A stretch of DNA of 64,000 nucleotides from Metabacillus crassostreae (GTDB taxonomy: Bacteria > Bacillota > Bacilli > Bacillales > Bacillaceae), in the NCBI RefSeq assembly GCF_016908395.1, contig NZ_JAFBDU010000003.1:248001-312000 (forward strand), in the 5' to 3' direction. Below the pieces are notes generated by a model. It was not told where the DNA came from. It ran no database searches and was given only the letters and a program-made list of their open reading frames with translations. Positions 1-9,248 of the stretch are shown piece after piece. The position numbers and the translations under genes are program-made. Position 1 is the first letter of the stretch. Every line of letters begins with the position of its first letter.

Positions 1-614
1 TGAGAGATATACGGCACCAAATTATTAGGAATGCCATTTGGATCTTCCCCAATTGTTCCACTAGGATGAGCCCCTACTGGATTAAAGTATCGTAATAAGG
101 CAATACTCCAATTTCTATTTGCAATAGTTACATCCCGTAAGATCTCTTCGATCATTAATTTTGTCCTACCATATGGATTTGTTGCCTGTAGAGGTAGATC
201 TTCTGATAATGGGACTTTTTCTTGCGTACCATACACGGTTGCTGAAGAACTAAACACCATCCTATACACACCAAATTTCTCCATAACCTCTAATAGATTT
301 AAAGTTCCAGTAATGTTGTTTTCATAGTAATGTAAAGGAACATTTACTGACTCCCCAACTGCTTTAAGACCAGCAAAATGGATTACAGCATCGATATTGT
401 TTTCAGAAAAAATTGTATGTAAATCTCCTTTATTTAACAAATCTGAATGATAAAACTTTATATCTTTTCCTGTTATTCTTTTAATTCGATCAAGAGAATC
501 TTTCCTACTATTTGATAAATTATCAAGTACGACAATTTCATATCCCGAATTTAATAATTCTACACATGTATGCGATCCTATATAACCTGTTCCTCCGGTA
601 ATTAATATAGACAT
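1..614 (-). CDS. galE: UDP-glucose/UDP-GlcNAc 4-epimerase, 3' end cut off by window edge
   Basis: Extended short-chain dehydrogenase that interconverts UDP-glucose and UDP-galactose (or their N-acetyl forms) in the cytoplasm, supplying precursors for polysaccharide. About 204 N-terminal residues are visible: the NAD-binding motif TGGTGYIG at residues 6-13, the SSSATVYG strand near 122-129, and the catalytic Tyr148/Lys152 pair in NPYGRTK. ATG start at 614 follows a strong GGAGGGGG ribosome site. It is divergent from the beta-helix gene, with a SinR-type operator in the shared 313-bp gap, so it may belong to the same exopolysaccharide regulon. The C-terminal third lies outside the window. Confidence 0.9.
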   Translation of the reverse strand, partial: MSILITGGTGYIGSHTCVELLNSGYEIVVLDNLSNSRKDSLDRIKRITGKDIKFYHSDLLNKGDLHTIFSENNIDAVIHFAGLKAVGESVNVPLHYYENNITGTLNLLEVMEKFGVYRMVFSSSATVYGTQEKVPLSEDLPLQATNPYGRTKLMIEEILRDVTIANRNWSIALLRYFNPVGAHPSGTIGEDPNGIPNNLVPYIS

Positions 615-927
615 GTTTATCCCCCTCCTGAAAATTAGTGGTTTAGATAAAAGTTCGTACTCATTCAATGGTGTAGGATTGTAGTTAGTTTCTAAGATTT
701 TTTCTTCAGTTTTTAAAAAATCCTTATTAAAGCACATGTTTGTTCTTTATAGTGAACTAAATATCATTTTACACTCATCTCCATTAATTATCAACCCTTT
801 GTTTCTTGCTTGTCATTTTTGAAATATAAAATGAAGTTCCATTCTGTCCAAGCAGATTTAAATAGTTAGAATCTTATATATAAATGAATAATGTCAACTT
901 AATATATAGAAAGGATGGTATTCTACT
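615..927. other. Divergent intergenic region galE / beta-helix gene
   Basis: 313 bp without a gene. It contains the SinR-like palindrome at 742-757. Possible promoter elements for the + strand (TTTCTT, 17 bp, TATAAA near 803-830) are weak, so no start site is assigned. A ribosome site AAAGGATG lies about 10 nt before the ATG at 928. Confidence 0.5.
740..759. promoter_or_regulatory. Predicted SinR operator between galE and the beta-helix gene
   Basis: The 16-bp imperfect palindrome GTTCTTTATAGTGAAC (742-757) holds the SinR core GTTCTTT. The 20 bp at 740-759 are the exact reverse complement of 24925-24944, the operator embedded in the eps promoter. Read on the + strand, a poor -35 (CATGTT) and a TAAATA -10 would flank it with the same 17-bp geometry, so it could control the beta-helix gene, galE, or both. 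Confidence 0.65.
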
Positions 928-3078
928 ATGGTTAATTTAAGTGATTCCTACTTTGTAGAACTTCAACGATGGGGAATAAAGAATGATGGTACAGATGCTG
1001 CTCAAACAACAAATGGTATTAACAATGCACTTTCCTGGGCGAATGAGAATAATTACTATACTGTTGTATTACCAAAAGGTACGTATAGCGTTGCAAAGAA
1101 TTCTTCCATACTACTATTTAGCAACACACATTATAAATTTCACAATTGTTTTTTCATTAAAGAACCTAACAACCTTACCGGCTACTCTCTTATTACATGT
1201 GATGGTATCAAAAATACTACACTTGAAGGAGCAACAGTAAAAGGTGATAGAGAATTACATGATTTTTCCAGTGGGGGCACACATGAATGGGGGCATGGTA
1301 TTGAATGCAAGAACTCATGTTATAACATTACAATAAAATCGTGTGAAGCTTTTGAATGTACTGGAGATGGTTTTATTACCGCAATGGACTTTTCTGCAAT
1401 TGGCGGTGCACAGCATCCTGCACATTTTACAAAAGGTGATATTGATAATCAGGGTAATATTAACAGTTCTTTATCTAACTATACGACCGTTTCTAAATTT
1501 TTTGATGTTACTGGGGATTTAGTAAAATCAGTTGGATACTTTTATTATTCAGGAGATGGTTATGGAGGTTATGGTACTGGAAGTAATCTTAACAAGACGA
1601 TCATAAAAGTACATTTTTACACTGCAGATAATACCTATTTAGGATCTAGAAATACTCGTTCTTATGAATTTATATATTTAGAATCTCTACCAGCTAGTAC
1701 AAAAAAAGTTAGATTCTCATTTTTACAAAATTATGATTTAATGAATGGAAATTTACATTATGTTATGTGTGCAAAAATACCCCAATATATAAATTTCACA
1801 AACTGTAAATCCCATAAAAATAGAAGACTCGGTGCATCTATTAATGGAGGAAGATTCGTTACATTTGATAGCTGTGAAATTTATAATAATAGTAATCCTA
1901 TGAGTGAGTCATCAGGTACCAACCCCGGTTTTGGAATAGATGTTGAAGATGGTTATATGACAAACCAAAAAATAACGGTTAGAAACTGTAATATATATGA
2001 TAATAGAGCTGGAGCCTTTGTATGTATCAGTACGAGAGGTGTTCACATAGAAAATAATAAATTTCGAGGAGCATTTATTTTCTCTGGCAGTGGAGATGAT
2101 TATTTATCATTAAATAATATGTACTATGGTGGTATAAGTGGCAGGTCTATAACTAGTGGTAAAGAAGATGATGGTACATTTTGTACGTTTAGAAATGATT
2201 CTGTCTTTGGCCATTCAGTTTCAATATTAGCTGGTAATACCACATTAGATAATTGTGTTTTTTCTAGAACGAGTCTTACCTTAAATGGAGGCACAGCAAA
2301 ATTATTTAATTGTAAACTAAATATAGATGATCCTGATAAAAGTGAAACTTTTTCTTTATCGAGTAGATTTGTTGAAATTCATAATTCAGTATTTGATATA
2401 AGAAGAGCTAAAGGTGGTGCTTCAGCATTTTACAACTCAAGTGAAAAAATATTTTTATCCAACGTGAAATTCCTGACAAAAGATGGGGGGGGAGGTCATT
2501 ATGTCGGCACAAAAAATTTAATTATCGAAAATTGCGAATTTATCCACATTGGCACCAAAGTCAATTATAGTCGAATGATGGTCTCTGAATCAATGAGAGT
2601 GGAAAATTCAATATTTAAAAACCAGTCTCTTAGATTTGATGGTGGTAATATTTATGGTACTGAGAAATTAGCAGCAGACACTGGTTATATTACACATTAT
2701 TTTAAGAATAATAAAGTTATATGGGATGCCCCTTACTCGACCTATACACATGAAGCAAGAGGACCAGGTATTGCTTTTCTATATATACCAAGGTTAGAAA
2801 TCTCAGAGAATATTTTTAATGTTATTGATCAAGGTGTACCACTTGGTTCATTGAATACATTAAGGGTATTTACAGAAGATCATTTGAACCTTTCTAATAA
2901 TACAATTGTAACTACTAAAACGTCGAATACTAATACCAAAGGAACAATTACAATAGATGGTGCTTATAGAGTAAGTGGCTCAACTTTACCAAAACCAAAA
3001 ACGTCGATTTTTGATCAAAACAATGTAACAATTAATTCAGATATAATATATACCAATAATGTGACTACTCAATTATAA
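928..3078 (+). CDS. Right-handed parallel beta-helix protein, phage-tailspike/pectate-lyase-like, no signal peptide
   Basis: 716 residues. The N-terminus (YFVELQRWGIKNDGTDAAQT, then LPKGTYSV) is the type that opens the beta-helix of phage tailspikes, preneck appendages and YobO-like proteins of the pectate-lyase superfamily. Repeated short strands with stacked Asn/Cys (for example NCKSHKN, NCNIYDN, NNKFRG) continue to the end. Residues about 165-275 interrupt the helix with a Tyr/Gly-rich segment that may be a carbohydrate-binding insert. No signal peptide, membrane segment or anchor is visible. A terminator follows at 3412-3439. No other phage gene is near; its neighbours are EPS genes and it shares a SinR-like site with them. 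A role as polysaccharide-binding or depolymerising protein is inference; the catalytic residues cannot be named from sequence alone. Confidence 0.75.
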   Translation: MVNLSDSYFVELQRWGIKNDGTDAAQTTNGINNALSWANENNYYTVVLPKGTYSVAKNSSILLFSNTHYKFHNCFFIKEPNNLTGYSLITCDGIKNTTLEGATVKGDRELHDFSSGGTHEWGHGIECKNSCYNITIKSCEAFECTGDGFITAMDFSAIGGAQHPAHFTKGDIDNQGNINSSLSNYTTVSKFFDVTGDLVKSVGYFYYSGDGYGGYGTGSNLNKTIIKVHFYTADNTYLGSRNTRSYEFIYLESLPASTKKVRFSFLQNYDLMNGNLHYVMCAKIPQYINFTNCKSHKNRRLGASINGGRFVTFDSCEIYNNSNPMSESSGTNPGFGIDVEDGYMTNQKITVRNCNIYDNRAGAFVCISTRGVHIENNKFRGAFIFSGSGDDYLSLNNMYYGGISGRSITSGKEDDGTFCTFRNDSVFGHSVSILAGNTTLDNCVFSRTSLTLNGGTAKLFNCKLNIDDPDKSETFSLSSRFVEIHNSVFDIRRAKGGASAFYNSSEKIFLSNVKFLTKDGGGGHYVGTKNLIIENCEFIHIGTKVNYSRMMVSESMRVENSIFKNQSLRFDGGNIYGTEKLAADTGYITHYFKNNKVIWDAPYSTYTHEARGPGIAFLYIPRLEISENIFNVIDQGVPLGSLNTLRVFTEDHLNLSNNTIVTTKTSNTNTKGTITIDGAYRVSGSTLPKPKTSIFDQNNVTINSDIIYTNNVTTQL

Positions 3079-3411
3079 TAACTCGAAACTCGATACTATT
3101 TAACTTTTAATATACCTTTCTATACAACCAGCGCAGAAAAAATACTTATTCTTTGTATAAGAATAAACGATTTAAAGATGTTACAATCTGAAAAGAATGA
3201 GCTTCCTAAAATATCAGTAATTTACTAAATTAAATTTTATAAATCGCCTAACAATAGTAACATCAAAAGCTACAAAAGCTGGATGGCCTGCTTTAGAGTG
3301 AAAAAAATCGGTTAGATTTGCAACATGTGGAATAAATCAGATTGCCTGAGAAAAAGATTAAATATTACTATTACAGGTATAGTACATCCTGAATATCAAT
3401 TACCTAAGATT
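3079..3411. other. Gene-free stretch after the beta-helix gene
   Basis: AT-rich sequence without a supportable gene. A short open stretch at about 3346-3441 (+) reads through the terminator stem and has no start or ribosome site; it may be a coding relic, but nothing identifies it. Confidence 0.4.
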
Positions 3412-3439
3412 AAAAAAGGAGTCAATCTGCTCCTTTTTT
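3412..3439. terminator. Bidirectional intrinsic terminator
   Basis: A-run then GGAG, loop, CTCC and a T-run: a 10-bp stem (AAAAAAGGAG / CTCCTTTTTT) that works on both strands. It ends the beta-helix gene on + and the eps operon on -. Confidence 0.8.
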
Positions 3440-3524
3440 AATCTATGATACCAATATTTATTTACCTCTTTTATTAGTCAAAGCATATATAATAATCTAG
3501 ATATACAAAATTCAATACTTTTAT

Positions 3525-4580
3525 TTATGAAATCTTAGAGAGCATATTCATTAATAATTTTTTAGGTTTTTTCTTTTTATACATTTTGAAGCCTATTTTG
3601 TATAAGTATTCAATATCTTTATTTTTTATTGCATTTAAATATTCTATCTGGAAATACGAATTAGCGCCTACATTATTTGTAGATTCAATTAAACTATTAT
3701 TTAAAGCATAAATTTCAATATGTCTTTTAATTTCATTTTGACTAAGCCCACTATTAAAAAGATTATACAAACAAGTTTTAAATGTATTTAATAACATAAT
3801 ACTTATTCCATTATACTCAGTTTCTTTAGTGTCCAAAAAATATTCGTCTATGACTTCCTTTTGAATATTATATCCATTTATTATATCATCAAAGAAATAA
3901 GGCATATATTTACTTGTAAATCCACCTGATCTATAATAATACAACGGTTTAACTAGAATTTTCACATGATTTGCTCTTAATAAAATCTCTAAATTATAGT
4001 AAAGGTCATCCCCTAAAAAAGAAATGCGTTCTAAATATTTACCACTATTTTGTAGTAACTCTTTTTTGTACAATTTTGCACATAAAGATGGTGGAAATGG
4101 ATGTCCATGAAAATACGCTACTACTAATTTACTTTTTATTTCTTCTTTATTGTAAGTTCTATTCTCATTGAAATATACACTCTTATTCTTTTGTTTTATT
4201 AACTTACTGTTTCCAAGGACCCTGAACATATTACATACAGTTATATCAACTTTATCATTGATAGTACTATCATACAAAGTTTCAATTGTTCTTCTATGAA
4301 TCCAATCGTCAGCATCTACAAACATTATGTATTCTGCACTTGCAACATCTAACCCTTTCCTTCTAGTTGCACAGGATCCTTCATTATCCTTATTAATTAC
4401 AATAATTCTTTTGTCTTGTTCTTGATACTTCTTACATATCTTCAAACTATTATCAGTAGAACCATCATTTACTAATATTAATTCAAAATCAAGAAATGTT
4501 TGGTTAAGAACAGACCTTATACATTTCTCTATGTTTTTTTCTGCGTTATATATAGGCACTACCACGCTGACTTTACTCAT
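3525..4580 (-). CDS. Family 2 glycosyltransferase, last gene of the eps operon
   Basis: 351-residue GT-A fold enzyme that would transfer a sugar from a nucleotide-sugar to the lipid-linked EPS repeat on the inner face of the membrane. It shows the GT2 hallmarks: VSVVVPIYNAE at the N-terminus, NDGST at 38-42 and the metal-binding DADD at 89-92. The C-terminal third is Lys- and Asn-rich without a membrane segment. It lies 45 bp behind the ABC exporter and just before the shared terminator. Donor and acceptor are unknown. Confidence 0.85.
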   Translation of the reverse strand: MSKVSVVVPIYNAEKNIEKCIRSVLNQTFLDFELILVNDGSTDNSLKICKKYQEQDKRIIVINKDNEGSCATRRKGLDVASAEYIMFVDADDWIHRRTIETLYDSTINDKVDITVCNMFRVLGNSKLIKQKNKSVYFNENRTYNKEEIKSKLVVAYFHGHPFPPSLCAKLYKKELLQNSGKYLERISFLGDDLYYNLEILLRANHVKILVKPLYYYRSGGFTSKYMPYFFDDIINGYNIQKEVIDEYFLDTKETEYNGISIMLLNTFKTCLYNLFNSGLSQNEIKRHIEIYALNNSLIESTNNVGANSYFQIEYLNAIKNKDIEYLYKIGFKMYKKKKPKKLLMNMLSKIS

Positions 4581-4625
4581 TAAAATTCTCCCCTTATTTT
4601 TTTGAAATTATAATTTTCCTATCTC

Positions 4626-6416
4626 TTACACAATTGAGCGTTCTATCTTTTTATCAATCGCTACAAGCTTTCCTTTATTAATTTTGAATACAATATCACA
4701 GTTTTGAATTGTACTTAATCTATGGGCTATAATGATCAAGGTTTTTTCACCTTTTAAGCTATCAATAGCCGTCATAATTCCCTTTTCTGTTTCATTATCT
4801 AATGCTGATGTTGCTTCATCCATAAATAAGATTTCTGGATTATGATATAGTGCTCGGGCAATTCCAATTCTTTGCCGTTGACCTCCTGAAAGTCTCACAC
4901 CGCGTTCTCCTATTATTGTTTCTAATTGATCAGGGAGTGATTCAACATATTCTTTTAGTTGTGCCTGTTCTAGTGCTCTCCAAACTGCCTTTTCATCAAT
5001 TTGTTTTTTTTCCACACCAAAGGCAACATTAGCAGAAATTGTATCATCCGATAGAAATATAGTTTGTGGAATATACCCTATTTTCTTTTGCCAAATTGAT
5101 ATTTGGCTGTTCAATTTCTTATCATCTATTAAAATATCTCCTTTATCTGGACGTAAAAGACCTAGAATTATATCAACAATAGTTGTTTTTCCAGCACCCG
5201 ATTCACCAATAAACGCAATTGATTGACCAATTGGAATCGTTAAAGATACATCATTTATAGAATAATTCTTTTCATTAGGATATCGAAAGGAAACATTATT
5301 TAATTTAATTGAATCACGAAAAGTTCTGTGTCCGTTATTAAGAACCACTGAATCCATATCATTTATACTATCAAAATTCGAAAGGTTATCCTTATTCATC
5401 AACAAATCTTCATAGATTACATTCAACGCAGGTTTACTATATCGAATACTTGATATCATAGCGACTACACGATTAAATGAAGGCATAAGTCGAAAAGCCG
5501 CCATTGCGAAAAGTGCCATTGTCGATACAAGGTTTGTAGTATTATTTCCTTGAAAAATAATAATTACCATTGTTGTAAGAACTACAGATACTAATAGAGT
5601 CTCAATAAAATACCTTGGTACTTGATCTAACATCTTCATGTATAGACTATTGTTAGCTTTAATTTGACTTTGATTTGTAAAAGAGTTTATAAAGAATCTT
5701 TCTTTTCCCGATACTTTTACTTCTTTACTTGCCCCTAACCCTTGATTGATCCATTTAATCATTAATCCACTTACTTTTTGCTGTTCATTCCCAAGATGAC
5801 TAATTTTTTCACGAAAGAATTTTAAAAATAAAAGAACACTTCCAACTAATAAGATAGAGGATGCTATAGTAGCTATAGGCGACGTTATTAAGAGTAGAAC
5901 TAATATACAAGTAATTACAAGTAACTCAGTTATTAAATGAAAAGTAGACATGATAATTCCTTGAAATACCTTAGGCACTTCTTCATTTATATTTCGTTGT
6001 AAATCTGCAGTATTTCGTTGTAAATGAAAAGTATATGGTTTTGTTAAGTATTCATTAAAAAGATTTCGAGAAAGCTTAACTTGTTGATTTAAAATAATTC
6101 TATTCTGTACGTAATTAAATATTAGTAGATATATATTTTTCAAAATAAATATTATTAATAAAAATACAACTAAAAACACAATAAAAGTTGTTGTAGATTG
6201 AAAATTAAACAATTTATATATGGAGAATAAAATAGCTTGTTCTTGAATAAGGTTTGGGTTAGTTACGATTCCAACTAATGGTACTATCATTCCTATACCT
6301 AGTGTTTCAAACAAGGCAGCTATTACTATCATTAGAAAGAGCATAGTTAGCTTTCTTTTTTCTTTCTTGTTAAAGAGCATTAATATTTTTTTTATAGTCT
6401 CTATCAATTTGCTCAC
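4626..6416 (-). CDS. ABC exporter (fused permease-ATPase), candidate lipid-linked sugar flippase
   Basis: 596-residue half-transporter: six membrane segments in residues about 20-320, then a nucleotide-binding domain with Walker A GESGAGKTT (about 404-412), signature LSGGQRQR (509-516), Walker B ILFMDEAT (529-536) and the switch His in IIAHR (565). The fold and length match the MsbA/PglK group. In Campylobacter PglK flips the bacillosamine-primed oligosaccharide, and this operon encodes the same priming route (EpsC/N/M/L). No Wzx/EpsK-type flippase is seen in the window, so the inference is that this protein exports the repeat unit. A drug or lipid exporter is the alternative. Leu/Ile-rich, in an AT-rich part of the operon. 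Confidence 0.85.
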   Translation of the reverse strand: MSKLIETIKKILMLFNKKEKRKLTMLFLMIVIAALFETLGIGMIVPLVGIVTNPNLIQEQAILFSIYKLFNFQSTTTFIVFLVVFLLIIFILKNIYLLIFNYVQNRIILNQQVKLSRNLFNEYLTKPYTFHLQRNTADLQRNINEEVPKVFQGIIMSTFHLITELLVITCILVLLLITSPIATIASSILLVGSVLLFLKFFREKISHLGNEQQKVSGLMIKWINQGLGASKEVKVSGKERFFINSFTNQSQIKANNSLYMKMLDQVPRYFIETLLVSVVLTTMVIIIFQGNNTTNLVSTMALFAMAAFRLMPSFNRVVAMISSIRYSKPALNVIYEDLLMNKDNLSNFDSINDMDSVVLNNGHRTFRDSIKLNNVSFRYPNEKNYSINDVSLTIPIGQSIAFIGESGAGKTTIVDIILGLLRPDKGDILIDDKKLNSQISIWQKKIGYIPQTIFLSDDTISANVAFGVEKKQIDEKAVWRALEQAQLKEYVESLPDQLETIIGERGVRLSGGQRQRIGIARALYHNPEILFMDEATSALDNETEKGIMTAIDSLKGEKTLIIIAHRLSTIQNCDIVFKINKGKLVAIDKKIERSIV

Positions 6417-6533
6417 ACCTTTTTTGATTGTTTCAACTTAAAATAAACTTAATAGTTATTTAATCTCAGTATTATCATCTGAAAAGTCTCCAGATTATTT
6501 TTATACTTATACAATAGCGCGCTGTCGTTTTTT

Positions 6534-6820
6534 GGGGGCTACCGTATATTTCATCTTTATTAAAACGAAGAATAGTACATGTTTCACCATCATTTATTTG
6601 CTCTTTTCCCTCAGCTAATGTGACACAATACCCTCCATGCCCAAGTGGTTGAACACTATCATAAAATAGTAGCTATAACTATAATGTCCTGCCCTTTTTG
6701 AGTAGTTAACCTTCCAACAGTTAGTATACGTATTCCGTAAAATTCATCTAGATAACTCTCGAATTTCTCAGCCAAAGATTTAAATCTTTCTGCAGCAAGA
6801 ATATTATATTCAGCAAACAT
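6534..6820 (-). pseudogene. Decayed GT4 glycosyltransferase fragment
   Basis: Not an open frame, but minus-strand translation gives pieces that align in order with the next gene upstream. RILTVGRLTTQKGQDI (about 6678-6725) matches RLLTVGRLTSEKGQDI. Then VQPLGHGGYCVTLAEG matches VQPSRHEGYCITLAEA, and KEQINDGETC...KDEIYGS matches REQIKNGETG...EDEIYQG. About 70 codons are missing between the first two pieces and about 15 between the last two, with stops and frame breaks. It is the remnant of a tandem GT4 duplicate in the 487-bp gap before the ABC gene. Confidence 0.8.
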
Positions 6821-6903
6821 GATAATACCCAATGTTCATCTTTCTAGTAACAATTACAATCTTTTTCTTAATTCATATTCAACAAATTTTTAGAAAATCT
6901 TTT

Positions 6904-8091
6904 TTATACAAGACTAGATAATTTTATTATCTCTCTTCTATTGTCAATTTGCAGATTTTCTAAATTGTTTTTAAACTTTTTTCTTAAATCTTTATTAATT
7001 AATAAAGATTTAATTCCTTGGTATATTTCATCTTCATCTACACCAACTATCAATCCGGTCTCTCCATTCTTTATTTGTTCTCTTGCACCAGCAAAATCAG
7101 TGGTTACAATAGGTCTAACTAAACACCTAGCCTCAGCTAGAGTTATGCAATAGCCTTCATGTCTTGATGGTTGAACATATATATTACACTGTTGAATAAA
7201 TGGATAGGGATTCTGAGTTTTACCTAACAATATGAATTTATCTCTAAGACCATAATTTTCAATTAATTTTTCATATTCCCCCCTAGAACTACCCTCTCCG
7301 ACACAATACCACTTTACTTTAAAGCCTTCATTAATTAATCTTGCTAACACTCTAATTGCAATATCTTGACCTTTCTCAGAGGTTAGCCTACCTACAGTCA
7401 GTAATCTTAGGCCGCAATAGTTATCATTAAAACCTTCCCCATTTTCCGCTTCTCTTCTAATTAGTTCTGTTGGAACAATATTTGAAAATACTTGAGCTCT
7501 TTTATTAAATTCAGGGACTAAACTAATTAACTTTTCCCTAGACTCATTTGAAACAGCAAAGATCTTATCAAATTTTTTGTAGTTTTTTAATGCAAAATGT
7601 TTATCGAACCCTATTTTTGTAACATCAAAATGGATCCATTGTATTTTCTTCTTTGCTTTAATTTTATTTATAATAAAATAGCTTATGAAATCCATTGGTC
7701 CAGCATAAGCTACAGCTACATCGTATTCTTTTTCTATTACAGGGTAATCTTTCAAAATATACTTAAAGAAAATGCCTCTGTCTTTATAATGCTTTGATAT
7801 TAAGTAAGAATTAAGTATATTGAAAGATTTCACAAATTTCCTAATCTTAAAAAAACGAAAAGCAGTTTTATGTGGAGGTTTATTAAGTATATCTTTCAAA
7901 TTATTATAATTATTTAAAAATTCAATCTTAACTTCCGATGGAATAGAACTTAGATAATCCCCATATTTCTCCAACATTAATATTGTAATTTCATAATTTT
8001 CTTTTGGCATCTCTGCAATCATGTTAAGCAAAGCCTTTTCAGTTCCACCCACATTCATATTAATAACCATAAATATGATTTTCTTTTTCAT
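6904..8091 (-). CDS. Family 4 glycosyltransferase
   Basis: 395-residue GT-B enzyme. N-terminal acceptor domain starts IIFMVINMNVGGTEKALLNM; the C-terminal donor domain has LLTVGRLTSEKGQDIA and the retaining-GT E-x7-E motif EGYCITLAE (Glu312 and Glu320). It would add one sugar to the EPS repeat. Its ATG overlaps the stop of the pyruvyl transferase gene by four bases (ATGA), suggesting coupled translation. The VGG-x-E-x-(A/S)L opening is shared with the GT4s at 9236 and 11454 and with the relic at 6534, indicating a tandem family. Substrate unknown. Confidence 0.87.
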   Translation of the reverse strand: MKKKIIFMVINMNVGGTEKALLNMIAEMPKENYEITILMLEKYGDYLSSIPSEVKIEFLNNYNNLKDILNKPPHKTAFRFFKIRKFVKSFNILNSYLISKHYKDRGIFFKYILKDYPVIEKEYDVAVAYAGPMDFISYFIINKIKAKKKIQWIHFDVTKIGFDKHFALKNYKKFDKIFAVSNESREKLISLVPEFNKRAQVFSNIVPTELIRREAENGEGFNDNYCGLRLLTVGRLTSEKGQDIAIRVLARLINEGFKVKWYCVGEGSSRGEYEKLIENYGLRDKFILLGKTQNPYPFIQQCNIYVQPSRHEGYCITLAEARCLVRPIVTTDFAGAREQIKNGETGLIVGVDEDEIYQGIKSLLINKDLRKKFKNNLENLQIDNRREIIKLSSLV

Positions 8092-9206
8092 ATAATCCCT
8101 CTAATATTATTTTGATTTAGAAAAACACTAAGTTTTGAAAACTGATTTTTTGCATCATTTGATACCATTTCTAAGTTAATTTTATTATTAAATGATCTAA
8201 TAAGCGTATTTTCATCATATTGCAGATAAAGTTCATCCATGTTCACTAAAACTTCTGTAAGACCAATATCCTCAATCATATTAGTGGTTTTTTTGCTATA
8301 GATGACCGGCATTACTCCGATTCCAAGTAATAAGGCCAATATATTTGCATGAAATCTAGCTGCTATAAATAAATTAAAAGAAGCTATAAGATTTATAGCT
8401 TCTTTTAATTCCCCTTTATATTCGTATACAAATACTTTGTTTATCGCTTCAGAAGGAAGTTTAGACTTGATTTCATTGATTACCTGTAAATCACCCTCTT
8501 GATCACAAAAAGACATTAAACAGCATTCATACCCCTTACTTATTAAAGTTTCAATCGACTTTACTGTACTATTAATATAATCATTGTGGAAATTTGATAA
8601 ATCTTGTTTATGTCTAACATCTATTATTGAAAATCCAACCCTTTTTTTATCTGGAGCATTTTTATAATCATTTATGTCCATTTGAAATACAATATCTGGC
8701 GCATATCTTACTTGTGATAAATCGCCAAATAGATTATATGAATATAAATCTCTAAAACAAACATCATCACAAAGTTTAAAGAACTCTTTATAATCATTGA
8801 GAAAGGCTTCTGACTTATAAGGTCCAAAATTCGCTCCAAGAACAAATACTGATTTCCCTCTAGACTTAAATTCCTTAACCATTTTCATCCGATCTTCATA
8901 CAGTGTTTGATGATAATCTTCTTCTCTAAAAATAGAACCACCTATAAATAATAACGCATCATGCTCTTTAGCAACTGTATTATAGTTAGTTATTGAATCA
9001 GTGATTTTAAGTCGCTGTCCTATTTTATTTATTAATGAATATTTCCTTCTTTTAACATTATTATATGGAGAAATAAATTGATCATAATTACTTCCTAAAT
9101 GATTAATTGTAAACTCATTATTTGGGAATTTCTTTGCAAGGATATCTAAAAATAAATCATCACCTAAATTAAATTGTAAATAAATATCTACAAAAACTTT
9201 CTTCAT
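8088..9206 (-). CDS. Polysaccharide pyruvyl transferase
   Basis: About 372 residues, CsaB/EpsI/EpsO-type family (PF04230), which moves pyruvate from phosphoenolpyruvate onto a sugar as a ketal and makes the polymer acidic. Visible family features are the N-terminal FNLGDDLF, LFIGGSIFREE, VLGANFGPY and the C-terminal AARFHANILALLLGIG with its conserved Arg-His. I place the start at ATG 9206, preceded by GGTGAT, rather than at the GTG 12 nt earlier. B. subtilis eps also encodes pyruvyl transferases (EpsI, EpsO), so this may be their counterpart, but orthology is not claimed. Confidence 0.85.
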   Translation of the reverse strand: MKKVFVDIYLQFNLGDDLFLDILAKKFPNNEFTINHLGSNYDQFISPYNNVKRRKYSLINKIGQRLKITDSITNYNTVAKEHDALLFIGGSIFREEDYHQTLYEDRMKMVKEFKSRGKSVFVLGANFGPYKSEAFLNDYKEFFKLCDDVCFRDLYSYNLFGDLSQVRYAPDIVFQMDINDYKNAPDKKRVGFSIIDVRHKQDLSNFHNDYINSTVKSIETLISKGYECCLMSFCDQEGDLQVINEIKSKLPSEAINKVFVYEYKGELKEAINLIASFNLFIAARFHANILALLLGIGVMPVIYSKKTTNMIEDIGLTEVLVNMDELYLQYDENTLIRSFNNKINLEMVSNDAKNQFSKLSVFLNQNNIRGII

Positions 9207-9223
9207 CTCTATCACCACTCTTT

Positions 9224-9248
9224 AATTTTCAATTTTCAATTTTCAATT
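9224..9248. repeat. Heptamer tandem repeat AATTTTC x3
   Basis: Three perfect AATTTTC units followed by AATTAA, spanning the stop codon of the 9236 GT4 gene and the gap before the pyruvyl transferase gene. Unit-number change would alter only the spacing. Confidence 0.8.

Noticed and set aside
928-3078. Prophage fragment suggested by the tailspike-like protein
   Set aside because: No integrase, capsid, portal, lysis or att-like repeats on either side; neighbours are EPS genes.
3346-3441. Short open frame before the terminator at 3412
   Set aside because: No start codon with ribosome site, runs through the terminator stem, and no family match from memory.
9224-9248. Phase-variation by the AATTTTC heptamer repeat
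   Set aside because: The repeat lies at a stop codon and in a gap, so unit changes would not switch either gene off.
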